The translations under genes were made by a program, and so were the position numbers. Below, in pieces: positions 44,813-52,298 of a stretch of DNA of 64,000 bases. The notes below the pieces were generated by a model. The model made no database searches. It saw only the letters and a list, made by a program, of their open reading frames with translations, and had not been told where the DNA came from. How positions within the stretch are numbered: the first letter of the stretch is position 1; every line of letters starts with the position of its first letter. This DNA is from Zavarzinia compransoris (GTDB lineage: Bacteria; Pseudomonadota; Alphaproteobacteria; Zavarziniales; Zavarziniaceae), in contig NZ_QGLF01000006.1 in the NCBI RefSeq assembly GCF_003173055.1, positions 151,074-215,073 of the forward strand. Direction: 5' to 3'.

Positions 44813-45994
44813 TCAGTGCTTTTCATAAAGGGTGACGACGCAGGCGCCGCCAAGGCCGAGGTTGTGCTGCAGGGCGATCCGTGCCCCCTCGACCTGGCGC
44901 CGGTCGGCCTGGCCGCGCAATTGCTGCACGAGTTCGGTGCATTGCGCGAGGCCGGTGGCGCCGAGCGGGTGGCCCTTCGACAGCAGCCCGCCCGAGGGGT
45001 TGGTGACATAGCGGCCGCCATAGGTATTGTCGCCGTCATCGACGAATTTCTGCGCCCCGCCGGGCGGACAGAGACCGATCGCCTCATAGGTGATGAGTTC
45101 GTTGTGGGCGAAACAGTCGTGGAGTTCAACCACGTCGATATCCTCGGGCCCGATGCCCGCCGCCGCATAGACTTCGGCGGCCGCGCTCTTCGCCATGGAG
45201 AAGCCGACCACCTCGCGCATGTCGCCGGCCTCGAAGGTCAGCGGCGTGTCGGTGGTCATGGCCTGGGCGCGGATCCGCACCGTCGCATCGAGACCATGGC
45301 GCGCGGCGAAATCGGCCGAACACAGGATGGCCGCCGCGGCGCCGCAAGTGGGCGGGCAGGCCATCAGCCTGGTCATCACGCCCGGCCACATCACCGGCGA
45401 GGCCAGCACATCCTCGGCCGTCACCACCTGGCGGAACAGGGACATGGGGTTGTTGGCGGCATGGCGGCTGGCCTTGGCGCGGATCTTGGCGAAGGTCTCG
45501 AGCGGGGTGCCGTATTGCTGCATGTGGGCGAGGCCGGCGCCGCCGAAATAGCGCAGCGCCAGCGGGATCTCGCCATGCCCCACCAGCCGGTCGGTCACCG
45601 TGTCGAAGGGCTCGAAGGGGCTCGGCCGGTCGTTGAACATGGCGCCCAGGGCACCGGGGTTCATCTGCTCGAAACCAAGTGCCAGGGCGCAATCGACGGC
45701 GCCGCTCTCGACCGCCTGACGGGCCAGGAACAGGGCGGAAGAGCCGGTCGAGCAATTGTTGTTCACATTGAAGACCGGGATGCCGGTCATGCCCGTGGCA
45801 TAGAGCGCACGCTGGCCGGCGGTGGAATCGCCATAGACATAGCCGACATAGGCCTGCCGGATCGCGGCATAGTCGAGCCCGGCATCGGCCAGCGCGACGC
45901 CGAGCGCCGCCGCCGCCATCTCGGGATAGGGCTTGCTGGCCCCGGGTTTGACGAAGGGGATCATGCCGACACCGGCAACGATGACCTTGCTCAT
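44813..45994 (-). CDS. SCP2-type thiolase / lipid-transfer thiolase
   Basis: The protein has 393 residues. The nucleophile region NNNCSTGSSALFLARQAVESG-like (Cys about residue 80) and the NPSGGLLSKGHPLGATG histidine loop are present. It has the SCP2-thiolase layout rather than the FadA type, ending LGLGGACVV. Such proteins act as thiolases or as aldolases that shorten steroid side chains, usually with a MaoC-like partner, and both lie directly downstream. The ATG at 45994 has an AGGAG site. The reaction here, thiolysis or retro-aldol, cannot be told from the sequence. Confidence 0.9.
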   Translation of the reverse strand: MSKVIVAGVGMIPFVKPGASKPYPEMAAAALGVALADAGLDYAAIRQAYVGYVYGDSTAGQRALYATGMTGIPVFNVNNNCSTGSSALFLARQAVESGAVDCALALGFEQMNPGALGAMFNDRPSPFEPFDTVTDRLVGHGEIPLALRYFGGAGLAHMQQYGTPLETFAKIRAKASRHAANNPMSLFRQVVTAEDVLASPVMWPGVMTRLMACPPTCGAAAAILCSADFAARHGLDATVRIRAQAMTTDTPLTFEAGDMREVVGFSMAKSAAAEVYAAAGIGPEDIDVVELHDCFAHNELITYEAIGLCPPGGAQKFVDDGDNTYGGRYVTNPSGGLLSKGHPLGATGLAQCTELVQQLRGQADRRQVEGARIALQHNLGLGGACVVTLYEKH

Positions 45995-46103
45995 GACAGT
46001 GGCTCCTGATTCCGGAATGCGCGCCCCGGCGGGCGATGACGATACGGGGGAGACTCTAGGGACGGCAGCGGCCCCCCGCCCCTCCCCGCTGGGGAGGGGC
46101 GGC

Positions 46104-46898
46104 TCAGCGCCGGGCGCGGAAGGCGGCGACAGCGTCGGCATGCTCCCGGGTGCCGAGGGCGATGACCTGGGACCGCATCTCGGTCGCGAGATGCGCGCGG
46201 AAGCCGGCGCAATCGAGGCTGGCGTTCAGCAATTCCTTGGTCATGCGCACGCCGAGCAAGGGATGCCCCGCGATCTCGCGCGCCAGGCGCAGCGCCGCCG
46301 CCAGCGGTGCCGGATCGGTTTCGGCCAGCCCGAGGTCGCGGGCCTCCTCGGCGCTCAGGCTGCCGTTGGTATAGAACAGCCGGGCGGCCCGGGCCGGGCC
46401 GATCAGCCGCGGCAGCCGCCACGACAGGCCAAGGTCGCCGGCGCTGGCCCCGAGCCGGTGAAAGGGGGCATCGAAGCGCGCCCCCGGCCCGCAGAACCGC
46501 AGGTCCGCCGCGACCGCCAGGGCGAAGCCGGCGCCGACCGCCGGCCCATGGACGGCGGCGATCACCGGCTGCGGGGTTTCGGTGACGGCAAGGACCATCG
46601 CGGTGCCGGCGCGCAGCGCCTCGTAGCGGGCATGCACCGGGTCGGCGGCCGGATCATCGGCCCCGCTCAGGCCGTCCACCAGATCCATGCCGGCGCAGAA
46701 GGCCCGGCCGGCCCCGGCCAGGACGATCACCCGGCACGGCCCCTGCCCGGCCGCCCAGGCCAGGGCCCGGGTCACCGCCTCCATCACCGCCGTCGTCAGG
46801 GCGTTCAGCCGTGCCGGCCGGTTCAGGGTGACGATGGCGACCCCGTCCTCGCCCAATTCGGCCTCGACCTCGCCAAATGTTGCCCGATGTTCCCCCAA
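46104..46898 (-). CDS. Enoyl-CoA hydratase/isomerase
   Basis: The protein has 264 residues and a crotonase fold: VAIVTLNRPARLNAL, AGRAFCAGMDL and AAVHGPAVGAGFALAVAADL. The glutamates that act in classical enoyl-CoA hydratase are replaced in the ASAGDLGLSW region, so isomerase or another crotonase activity is possible. The start is probably TTG at 46898, because GGGAGG lies 5 bases upstream. A GTG at 46901 is too close to it. It is the first gene of the seven-gene beta-oxidation operon. The region upstream holds a copy of the 16-base motif. Confidence 0.82.
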   Translation of the reverse strand: MGEHRATFGEVEAELGEDGVAIVTLNRPARLNALTTAVMEAVTRALAWAAGQGPCRVIVLAGAGRAFCAGMDLVDGLSGADDPAADPVHARYEALRAGTAMVLAVTETPQPVIAAVHGPAVGAGFALAVAADLRFCGPGARFDAPFHRLGASAGDLGLSWRLPRLIGPARAARLFYTNGSLSAEEARDLGLAETDPAPLAAALRLAREIAGHPLLGVRMTKELLNASLDCAGFRAHLATEMRSQVIALGTREHADAVAAFRARR

Positions 46899-46954
46899 CA
46901 CAGCCTCCCTGCCGATCGATATCCGCTGCCATATCCCGGCGGCGGCGGGCGGGG

Positions 46955-46970
46955 ACTGTCCTTTCGGCCA
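46955..46970 (+). promoter_or_regulatory. Repeated motif, site C (ACTGTCCTTTCGGCCA)
   Basis: This site is identical to 31992-32007 over 16 bases. It lies 57 bases upstream of the minus-strand enoyl-CoA hydratase start, but in the plus orientation. A CATATCCC octamer is 20 bases to its left, as at site B. An IS3 element end begins at 47000, so a lost plus-strand gene could be the original target. Confidence 0.58.
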
Positions 46971-46999
46971 CTTTACTGCGCGTCGTGTGGCGGCGGGGA

Positions 47000-47312
47000 T
47001 GAACCGTGCCTGGTTTGTCGGAGGCCAATCCCTTTGAGAGGATGTCGCGATGACGAACGAGGCGGCGATGAAGTTTTCTCCTGAGATGCGAGCCCGGGCG
47101 GTGCGCATGGTGCTAGACCACGAGGGGGATCATTCCTCGCGCTGGGCGGCGATTTCGTCGGTGGCGGCCAAGGTTGGCTGTACGGCGGAGACGCTGCGGC
47201 CGTGGCTTAGGAAGGCGGAGCGTGACAGTGCGGACGGCGGCCGTACCGGCGATGTGGAAGTCCGGTTGAAGGCGCTGAAGCGCGAGAACCGGGAGCTTCG
47301 GCAGGCAAACGA
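47000..47312 (+). mobile_element. IS3-family insertion sequence, truncated
   Basis: An IS3-type terminal repeat begins at 47000 with TGAACCGTGCC followed by TTTGTCGGAGGC. An orfA reading frame starts at 47050 with MKFSPEMRARAVRMVLDHEG, has a helix-turn-helix, and shows the leucine-zipper stretch LKALKRENRELRQANE. The frame is broken exactly where an ISL3 terminus starts at 47313, so the orfB transposase with its DDE residues is missing. It cannot transpose. Confidence 0.8.
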
Positions 47313-47785
47313 GGCTCTGACGCAGTTTTGATGGTGCCATGATCAGGTCGCCCCGATGACCCGGGCTTGGAGAAGATCGAGGTTGCCCCGGCCGTACGTC
47401 TGGCGCTTCACAAGCTTGAGTTTGGTGATCTGGCCCTCGGTCTGACCGTTCGACCAAGGTGAAGTAATCGCCGCAGTGACCGCGGCCCGATCCTTGATCA
47501 CGCCATTGGCGAAGGAGGCCCCCAGGCTCGACCGGGCCTGCTCCAGCCAAGGCACAAGATCCCCCAGCGACCGCTTGCGGATCATTGCTTGGAAGGCCGC
47601 GACGATCTCCCGGGCCTGCACAAGGAGCGGTGCGCCACCTTCGACAGCCGCGACAGTAACCGTTTCCGACTTCGTGAGGCCACCCCGGTCCATGGTCAAG
47701 AGCCACGCGATGGTGTGCGCCGAGGGAGCCCGGCTCAGCGCGCTTGCATCGGCCCTCTCCGCTTGCCGCCGGCGCGCTGTCGCTA
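47313..47785 (-). mobile_element. ISL3-family relic with terminus, 3' third of the transposase
   Basis: A minus-strand frame reads TMDRGGLTKSETVTVAAVEG, AAFQAMIRKRSLGDLVPWLE and then TSPWSNGQTEGQITKLKLVK, the C-terminal third of an ISL3 transposase. The terminus at 47313-47333 is identical to the reverse complement of 28663-28683. The copy is truncated at about 47785. It inserted into, or recombined with, the IS3 orfA. Confidence 0.8.
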
Positions 47786-47808
47786 AATAGTCTCAGCGGG
47801 AAATCCGT

Positions 47809-47862
47809 AGTCGCAGTTTTGATGATCCCGCCATCAGGGGGCGCCGATGCCCGCGGCATGGT
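47809..47862 (-). repeat. Second ISL3 right-end fragment
   Basis: On the minus strand this segment carries the end of another ISL3 copy. It contains the codons for a short terminal ARASAP-like stretch, a TGA and then GGCGGGATCATCAAAACTGCG, which matches the 28640-28683 end. It is too short to encode anything. It is probably a scar of a separate insertion lying head to tail with the relic at 47313-47785. Confidence 0.6.
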
Positions 47863-47869
47863 CATCCAA

Positions 47870-48262
47870 GTCGCGCATGCCTCCTTTCCCTCCTTCGTGC
47901 AGCGATCGAAGTCCTGTGGGACAACGAATTCGGCACGGAAGTCACAGGCATCCTGACCGACCACAGCCTCAATCGCGGTAACTTCATCGTCCGTTTGGAA
48001 CGGCGGGCAGGTTCGTCTGGCGCCATAGGCGGCGGCTTCCCTACCCGCGTTGGTCCGGAAATCGATGTCCGGCAGGGTCACGAAGTCCTGCTCAAAGCGC
48101 TCGGCCGGCGATTTTTGCCGCTGTTGGGGCCGCCGGCGGGCCATCCTTAGCCAACCGATACAGAGGCGGCACCTGGACGAGGTCCAGCCCGTGTTTGCTG
48201 ATCTCGGTCCGGGCATGGTACTCGGCCTCGGGCAGGTCATACAGGATGGTCGGCTGGTGCAT
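47870..48262 (-). pseudogene. Phage-type PD-(D/E)XK exonuclease (DUF3799/RecE-like), degraded
   Basis: From ATG 48262 the frame reads MHQPTILYDLPEAEYHARTE and then ISKHGLDLVQ, the N-terminus of phage exonucleases of the PDDEXK_12/DUF3799 type. The continuation (FEQDFVTLPDIDFRTNAGRE) is in a second frame, and a related stretch (FVVPQDFDRCTKEGKEA) follows again, so the gene is frameshifted and partly duplicated. The nuclease core is not intact. It indicates an old phage or plasmid insertion. Confidence 0.5.
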
Positions 48263-48460
48263 GGCTTCGGCTCCCCGCACCGAGCCGCCAGCATCGCACG
48301 TTATTTTCTTTTCGCTGAACGGCGCCACACCCACTTGACTGGGACGACTTCGCACACAATTCTTGATTGTCAAATCTTCGGCTGCTGTCGGCTCGGACAG
48401 TGGTTTGACGTCATTTCCGATGACTCGGAGGGGCGTCGCACGGCCCCTCAAAGGGGCAAC

Positions 48461-49103
48461 ATGAGGATCACCGCCACCATCCCGACCTCGGGCTGGTCAG
48501 ACTTCCTGGTCGAGACGAGATTCAAGGGGCACGTGATCGGTGACATGCACGGCGTGTCGTCGATCCTTGAGGTCGCCCTCAACATCGTGGACGAGCGCGG
48601 CGGAACCCTCGTAACACTCGGCGACTATATCGATCGCGGGCCTGACAGCCTCGGCGTCATCGACATGCGGATCGAGGCAGGAAAGCGGCTCGATCCGATC
48701 GGGTTCGCCGGCAAACACGATCGGTTCCTCTGGCGGTCCATCCAAGATCGGCGCCCGGCCAAATATTGGCTGGAAAACGGCGACTGGATGCTCATGCGCG
48801 AGCTTGGCGGAAGCCTCTCGGTCGAGACGCTCGGCGCAGAACGCGCAGCGTTTCTGTACGGCCTCATCGACGACCACAGGGCCGGCGATCTTGTCTTTAG
48901 TCCACGCCGGGATTCCGACTTGGACCGACAGTTTCGCCGATGCCCGTCATCTAGACGCCGAGATGGAAGGGGACACGGATGCGCTCGATGACGCTACCGG
49001 ACAACTGTCATCGAAGATAGAGAGCAGCCAGCACGGTGGGAAACCGCACCTCGGATCGGGAGGGAATCATAAGGAAGATCACCCGCCTGATCGGAGATAC
49101 TAG
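48461..49103 (+). pseudogene. Phage-like metallophosphatase (serine/threonine phosphatase type), frameshifted
   Basis: From ATG 48461 the protein shows GDMHG, GDYIDRGPDS and a changed third motif GKHDR (normally GNHD or GNHE). After GDLVF near 48890 one extra base moves the next motif VHAGIP into another frame. The open continuation in that frame ends at 49103. Loss of the metal-binding motif Asn and the frameshift both indicate a non-functional gene. Confidence 0.6.
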
Positions 49104-49148
49104 CGATTACATCTGGATGACGATGGACGAAGAACAGGAAACGACGCG

Positions 49149-49652
49149 ATGAGGCGCGACCTTGACCAATACCTGTGCGCAAAGTACCCGAAGATTTTCG
49201 TGGATCGTCACGCCGACATGAGGGTGACCGCCATGTGCTGGGGGTTTTCGTGTGGTGACGGCTGGTTCGGAATCATCGATAGGCTTTGCGGAAATCTCCA
49301 GGAAATCTCCGACAGAACCGAATGCCAGGCGGTCGCCGTGCAGGTTAAAGAGAAGTTTGGAGGCTTGCGGTTTTACATCCGCAGCGGCGACACCGAGCAC
49401 CTCAACGCGATCACGGAGGCCGAAAACGCCTCATACCTGACGTGCGAGGAATGCGGTGAGCCTGGGCGCCTTCGCGAGGAACGATCATGGCTTCGCACCC
49501 TTTGCGACAGATGCGATGCCATTGATCTCGTCGAGCGACAGGTTTTTTCTCGAAAGGACGCCGATCCCGCCAGGCTGATGACGATTGGCCCCGGAGCCGA
49601 GGCTCTCGTCGTCGCTGCGCTGATTGCACGCCGCCCTCGGTCACGGAGTTGA
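49149..49652 (+). CDS. Phage-associated protein with a Cys4 zinc-ribbon-like site
   Basis: The protein has 167 residues. A CEECGEPGR knuckle is followed by CDRCDAI about 20 residues later, a likely zinc-ribbon. The N-terminal half (GWFGIIDRLCGNLQEI and VQVKEKFGGLRFYI) is shared with the interrupted protein at 50605-51120. An AGGAAA site precedes the ATG. I do not recognise a function; similar proteins occur in phages of alphaproteobacteria. It is followed by a metallophosphoesterase gene. Confidence 0.75.
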   Translation: MRRDLDQYLCAKYPKIFVDRHADMRVTAMCWGFSCGDGWFGIIDRLCGNLQEISDRTECQAVAVQVKEKFGGLRFYIRSGDTEHLNAITEAENASYLTCEECGEPGRLREERSWLRTLCDRCDAIDLVERQVFSRKDADPARLMTIGPGAEALVVAALIARRPRSRS

Positions 49653-49656
49653 CGAT

Positions 49657-50466
49657 ATGGCCAGGTTCTGGGTGCTGAGCGATCTCCATATCGACGCCTC
49701 CCCCTTCGAGGCGCCGGCGGAAACGCCTGCCTGCGACGGGGTCATCATTGCCGGGGATACGTGTTCCAGGCTTTCGGAGCGTGTTCTGCCGTGGATAGCG
49801 GAAACCTTCGGCGGGCGGGGGCATCCCGTCATCTATGTGCCGGGCAACCATTGTTACTGGAACACCAACGCCGCCTATGAAAACGAAAAGGCCGCCACGG
49901 TCGCTGATAACCTTGGGATCACACTTCTCGCCGCCGGTGAGACCGCCATCGTCGCCGGCGCCCGCATCGTCGGCGCGACGCTCTGGACTGATTACAAGAT
50001 CGCCGGGGATGCGCAGAGCAGCATGCGGCACTCCCTCGACCGGATGAACGATCACCGGCGCATCCGCTTTGGGGCCGAGTATCGGAAGTGGCTGCCGACA
50101 CATGCATCGGCCATCCACGCCCAGCACCTCCAGGCGATCCGGACCGCGCTGGCGCCGCCGTTCGATGGCCCTTCCATCGTGGTTACGCACCACGCCCCGG
50201 CCCCGCAATCGCTTCGCCAGGGCAAGGTGACTGAGTTCCTTGACGGGGCCTATGCCAGCGACCTGAAGGAATTCATCGAGTCGACATCGCCCGATCTCTG
50301 GATTCACGGCCATGTGCACGTCAGCCGCGACTACTGGATCGGAAAAACGCGAATTCTCGCCAATCCCCGCGGCTATGTGGTCGCACGGACCGGTCTGCGC
50401 GGGAAATCGTTGCCTGCCGAGGTCGAGAATCCGGCCTTCGAGCCAGCCCTGATTTCAGAGGTCTGA
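49657..50466 (+). CDS. Metallophosphoesterase (calcineurin-like)
   Basis: The protein has 269 residues. The metal-binding motifs are intact: SDLHID, AGDTCS, VPGNHCYW, VTHHAP and IHGHVHV. These are five signatures of the calcineurin-like phosphoesterase fold with two metal ions. It starts 4 bases after the zinc-ribbon gene stop, which points to co-transcription. Its substrate could be a phosphodiester or a protein phosphate. Gene order suggests a phage or plasmid origin. Confidence 0.85.
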   Translation: MARFWVLSDLHIDASPFEAPAETPACDGVIIAGDTCSRLSERVLPWIAETFGGRGHPVIYVPGNHCYWNTNAAYENEKAATVADNLGITLLAAGETAIVAGARIVGATLWTDYKIAGDAQSSMRHSLDRMNDHRRIRFGAEYRKWLPTHASAIHAQHLQAIRTALAPPFDGPSIVVTHHAPAPQSLRQGKVTEFLDGAYASDLKEFIESTSPDLWIHGHVHVSRDYWIGKTRILANPRGYVVARTGLRGKSLPAEVENPAFEPALISEV

Positions 50467-50467
50467 C

Positions 50468-50608
50468 ATGAGCGGGGGCGAAAAGCTGTCGCTCCTTACA
50501 AGCAAGATGTGTGGTGCGCCGGGAACGCTGGACGCCGGGGTGGGATGGACAAAGCCCCGGTGCCCTTCCTGCCGGACGACCGGAGCGCGGCCCGGAGCGC
50601 GGCGATGA
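50468..50608 (+). CDS. Short ORF coupled to the interrupted zinc-ribbon gene
   Basis: It has 46 residues, including CPSC and a preceding CGAP. It starts one base after the metallophosphoesterase stop and its TGA overlaps ATG 50605 by an ATGA junction. The overlap and position suggest it may be expressed, but codon patterns are poor and no family is recognised. It could also be non-coding. Confidence 0.3.
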   Translation: MSGGEKLSLLTSKMCGAPGTLDAGVGWTKPRCPSCRTTGARPGARR

Positions 50609-51120
50609 ACTATGACCTGGCCCGCGGGCTTTAGGAGCGCTTCCCTGTAATCCTGTCGATTGCCGGTCCGTGGGAGCTTGGCAACGGCTGGCATTCCATT
50701 GTGGAGGATATCTGCAGCAGGCAGGATGCCCTTGCCCGCGCCACCGACGTGGAAATCGTCGCATCCCAGATCAAGGCGAAATTCGGCACGTTGCACTTCC
50801 AGTTGAGCGAATATCTCCCAGGGAGCCAGGACATCGTCACCGCCGGCGAGCACAAGTCATGCGTAACCTGCGAGCGGTGCGGCGCGCCGGGATCTGTGCG
50901 GATGACCGAGCACTGGGTGTCGACGAGATGCGACAGATGCCATGCCCAGGATCTCATCGATGATGGGGCGGCGGCCTCGGTCTTGGGCGGCAAGGCGGAC
51001 GTCATGGCCAGGAGGCTCGCGTCCGCAAAGGCGCTCCTTGGTGAAGACGAGTGCATCGCTCTGGCCGGAGGCGCCATCGTGGCCTGGACGCTGTCCAGGA
51101 AGCGGAGGAGATCGAGATGA
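50605..51120 (+). pseudogene. Second zinc-ribbon phage protein, interrupted by an in-frame TAG
   Basis: From ATG 50605 the frame reads MNYDLARGL, then TAG at 50632-50634, then ERFPVILSIAG and GNGWHSIVEDIC in the same frame. This aligns with GDGWFGIIDRLCG of the protein at 49149. It continues with QIKAKFGTLHFQL and the knuckles CERCGAPG and CDRCHAQ. The amber codon breaks the N-terminus unless it is suppressed or translation starts internally at GTG 50701. A 139-residue product from that GTG is possible. Confidence 0.6.
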
Positions 51121-51286
51121 CCGTCATGTGGCGCCCGATCTCCCGACCGGCCCCGGCCAGCGGGGGGCGGCAAATCAGCATCGGTTGTCAATGCCCTTCG
51201 ATCTCAAATCTTCCGGCAGTTTCCGTGGCCGCGGCAGTATCGGCCATTTGCCCTGTCCTTTTTCTCAATAAATATTGAAGTTACTG

Positions 51287-51907
51287 CTAGAAATTCTTGT
51301 CGATGCATTCTCTCATGGCGAGGTAAGCCAAGCGGCTGTCCCGGAGCGACACCGGGGGGAAGGCATAATCCACAGGCGGAAGTGCTGTGACTTGCAGATT
51401 GCTGCCCCTGTTGAAGGCGGTCCAGAAAGCCTCCATCTTCGGCAAGGATGTCAGTCTGAAGAATGCAATGACCGTGACCAAGGGCATGCCTATGTGTGAC
51501 GGTCCGTCGATCCCGATCTGTTTGCCGTCGATATCGACCCGCAATCGGGCTTGCAGCATGCGAATGGATTCCTCCGAACTTTCTGGCATCAGACCGGCGA
51601 CAATCAGCGGAGTGCCCTTGATCGCGGCAACGAACATCCGGGGGGCCTCGGTCGATGCCAGATCGCAGCTACTTTTTCCGTCTTTCTCCACCAGGTAACG
51701 CACCGTCCATCGTGGGGTGCCGGTTGGGTAAACCACTTCGGAAGCCGGAGCCGGCGGGGAGGCGCCGGCATTGCTAGGCGCGTCTCCGGAGGCCAGAATC
51801 CTCTGCCAGTCCGGGCGAATTGTCATCCGGCCGTCGCCATGGTCGGTCACCTGGCAGGCGGCCAGAGACAAAGCCATCAGTGGCGCGAATCGCAGTGCGG
51901 TGGACAC
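51287..51907 (-). CDS. Putative outer-membrane lipoprotein
   Basis: The protein has 206 residues with a lipoprotein signal (LSLAAC, Cys about residue 18). The rest shows an alpha/beta pattern with two conserved-looking cysteines at Cys81 and near the C-terminus. No family is recognised. It is 28 bases downstream of a second lipoprotein gene, and both follow the autotransporter gene on the same strand. They may help its folding or secretion, but this is a guess. Confidence 0.7.
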   Translation of the reverse strand: MSTALRFAPLMALSLAACQVTDHGDGRMTIRPDWQRILASGDAPSNAGASPPAPASEVVYPTGTPRWTVRYLVEKDGKSSCDLASTEAPRMFVAAIKGTPLIVAGLMPESSEESIRMLQARLRVDIDGKQIGIDGPSHIGMPLVTVIAFFRLTSLPKMEAFWTAFNRGSNLQVTALPPVDYAFPPVSLRDSRLAYLAMRECIDKNF

Positions 51908-51935
51908 AATCGATCCCTTCCCGAATTCGATTGAA

Positions 51936-52274
51936 TCAATGACCGGCCCTGGCTTCCTCGCAGAACTTGTCCTTGAGGGTGCCGGCCTTCGAGAACGTCA
52001 GTTCGCAAAATTGTCCCCGTACCGTTTCTTCGGCGAGCATATTGGCGATCGGGACATAGGCGATCGGGCTGACCCTCATCGCCGAATAGCCGAGAACGAC
52101 GTCGTCATTCCGGTAGCTGCGCGTGTCCGGCTGGCCGAGCGCAGCGATGGTTTCGGCCATGGTCGTCTTGCCGACGATCAGGGACTGGTACTTGTCCGCT
52201 TCGACTGCGGTGCTGGACCCGCAGCCTGCCAGCGGCAGCATGAAAAGGAAAACCGCGACTTTGATCGACTGCAT
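51936..52274 (-). CDS. Small lipoprotein, SmpA/OmlA (BamE)-like
   Basis: The protein has 112 residues with lipobox LPLAGC. The stretch KYQSLIVGKTTMAETIAALG fits the BamE/SmpA fold, in which the G-K-T segment precedes a helix. Homology is weak. It lies 24 bases from the autotransporter gene, and BamE-type proteins assist outer-membrane beta-barrel assembly, so a link is plausible. Confidence 0.6.
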   Translation of the reverse strand: MQSIKVAVFLFMLPLAGCGSSTAVEADKYQSLIVGKTTMAETIAALGQPDTRSYRNDDVVLGYSAMRVSPIAYVPIANMLAEETVRGQFCELTFSKAGTLKDKFCEEARAGH

Positions 52275-52298
52275 TTGCGTCTCCGGTCGGATGCTGTT

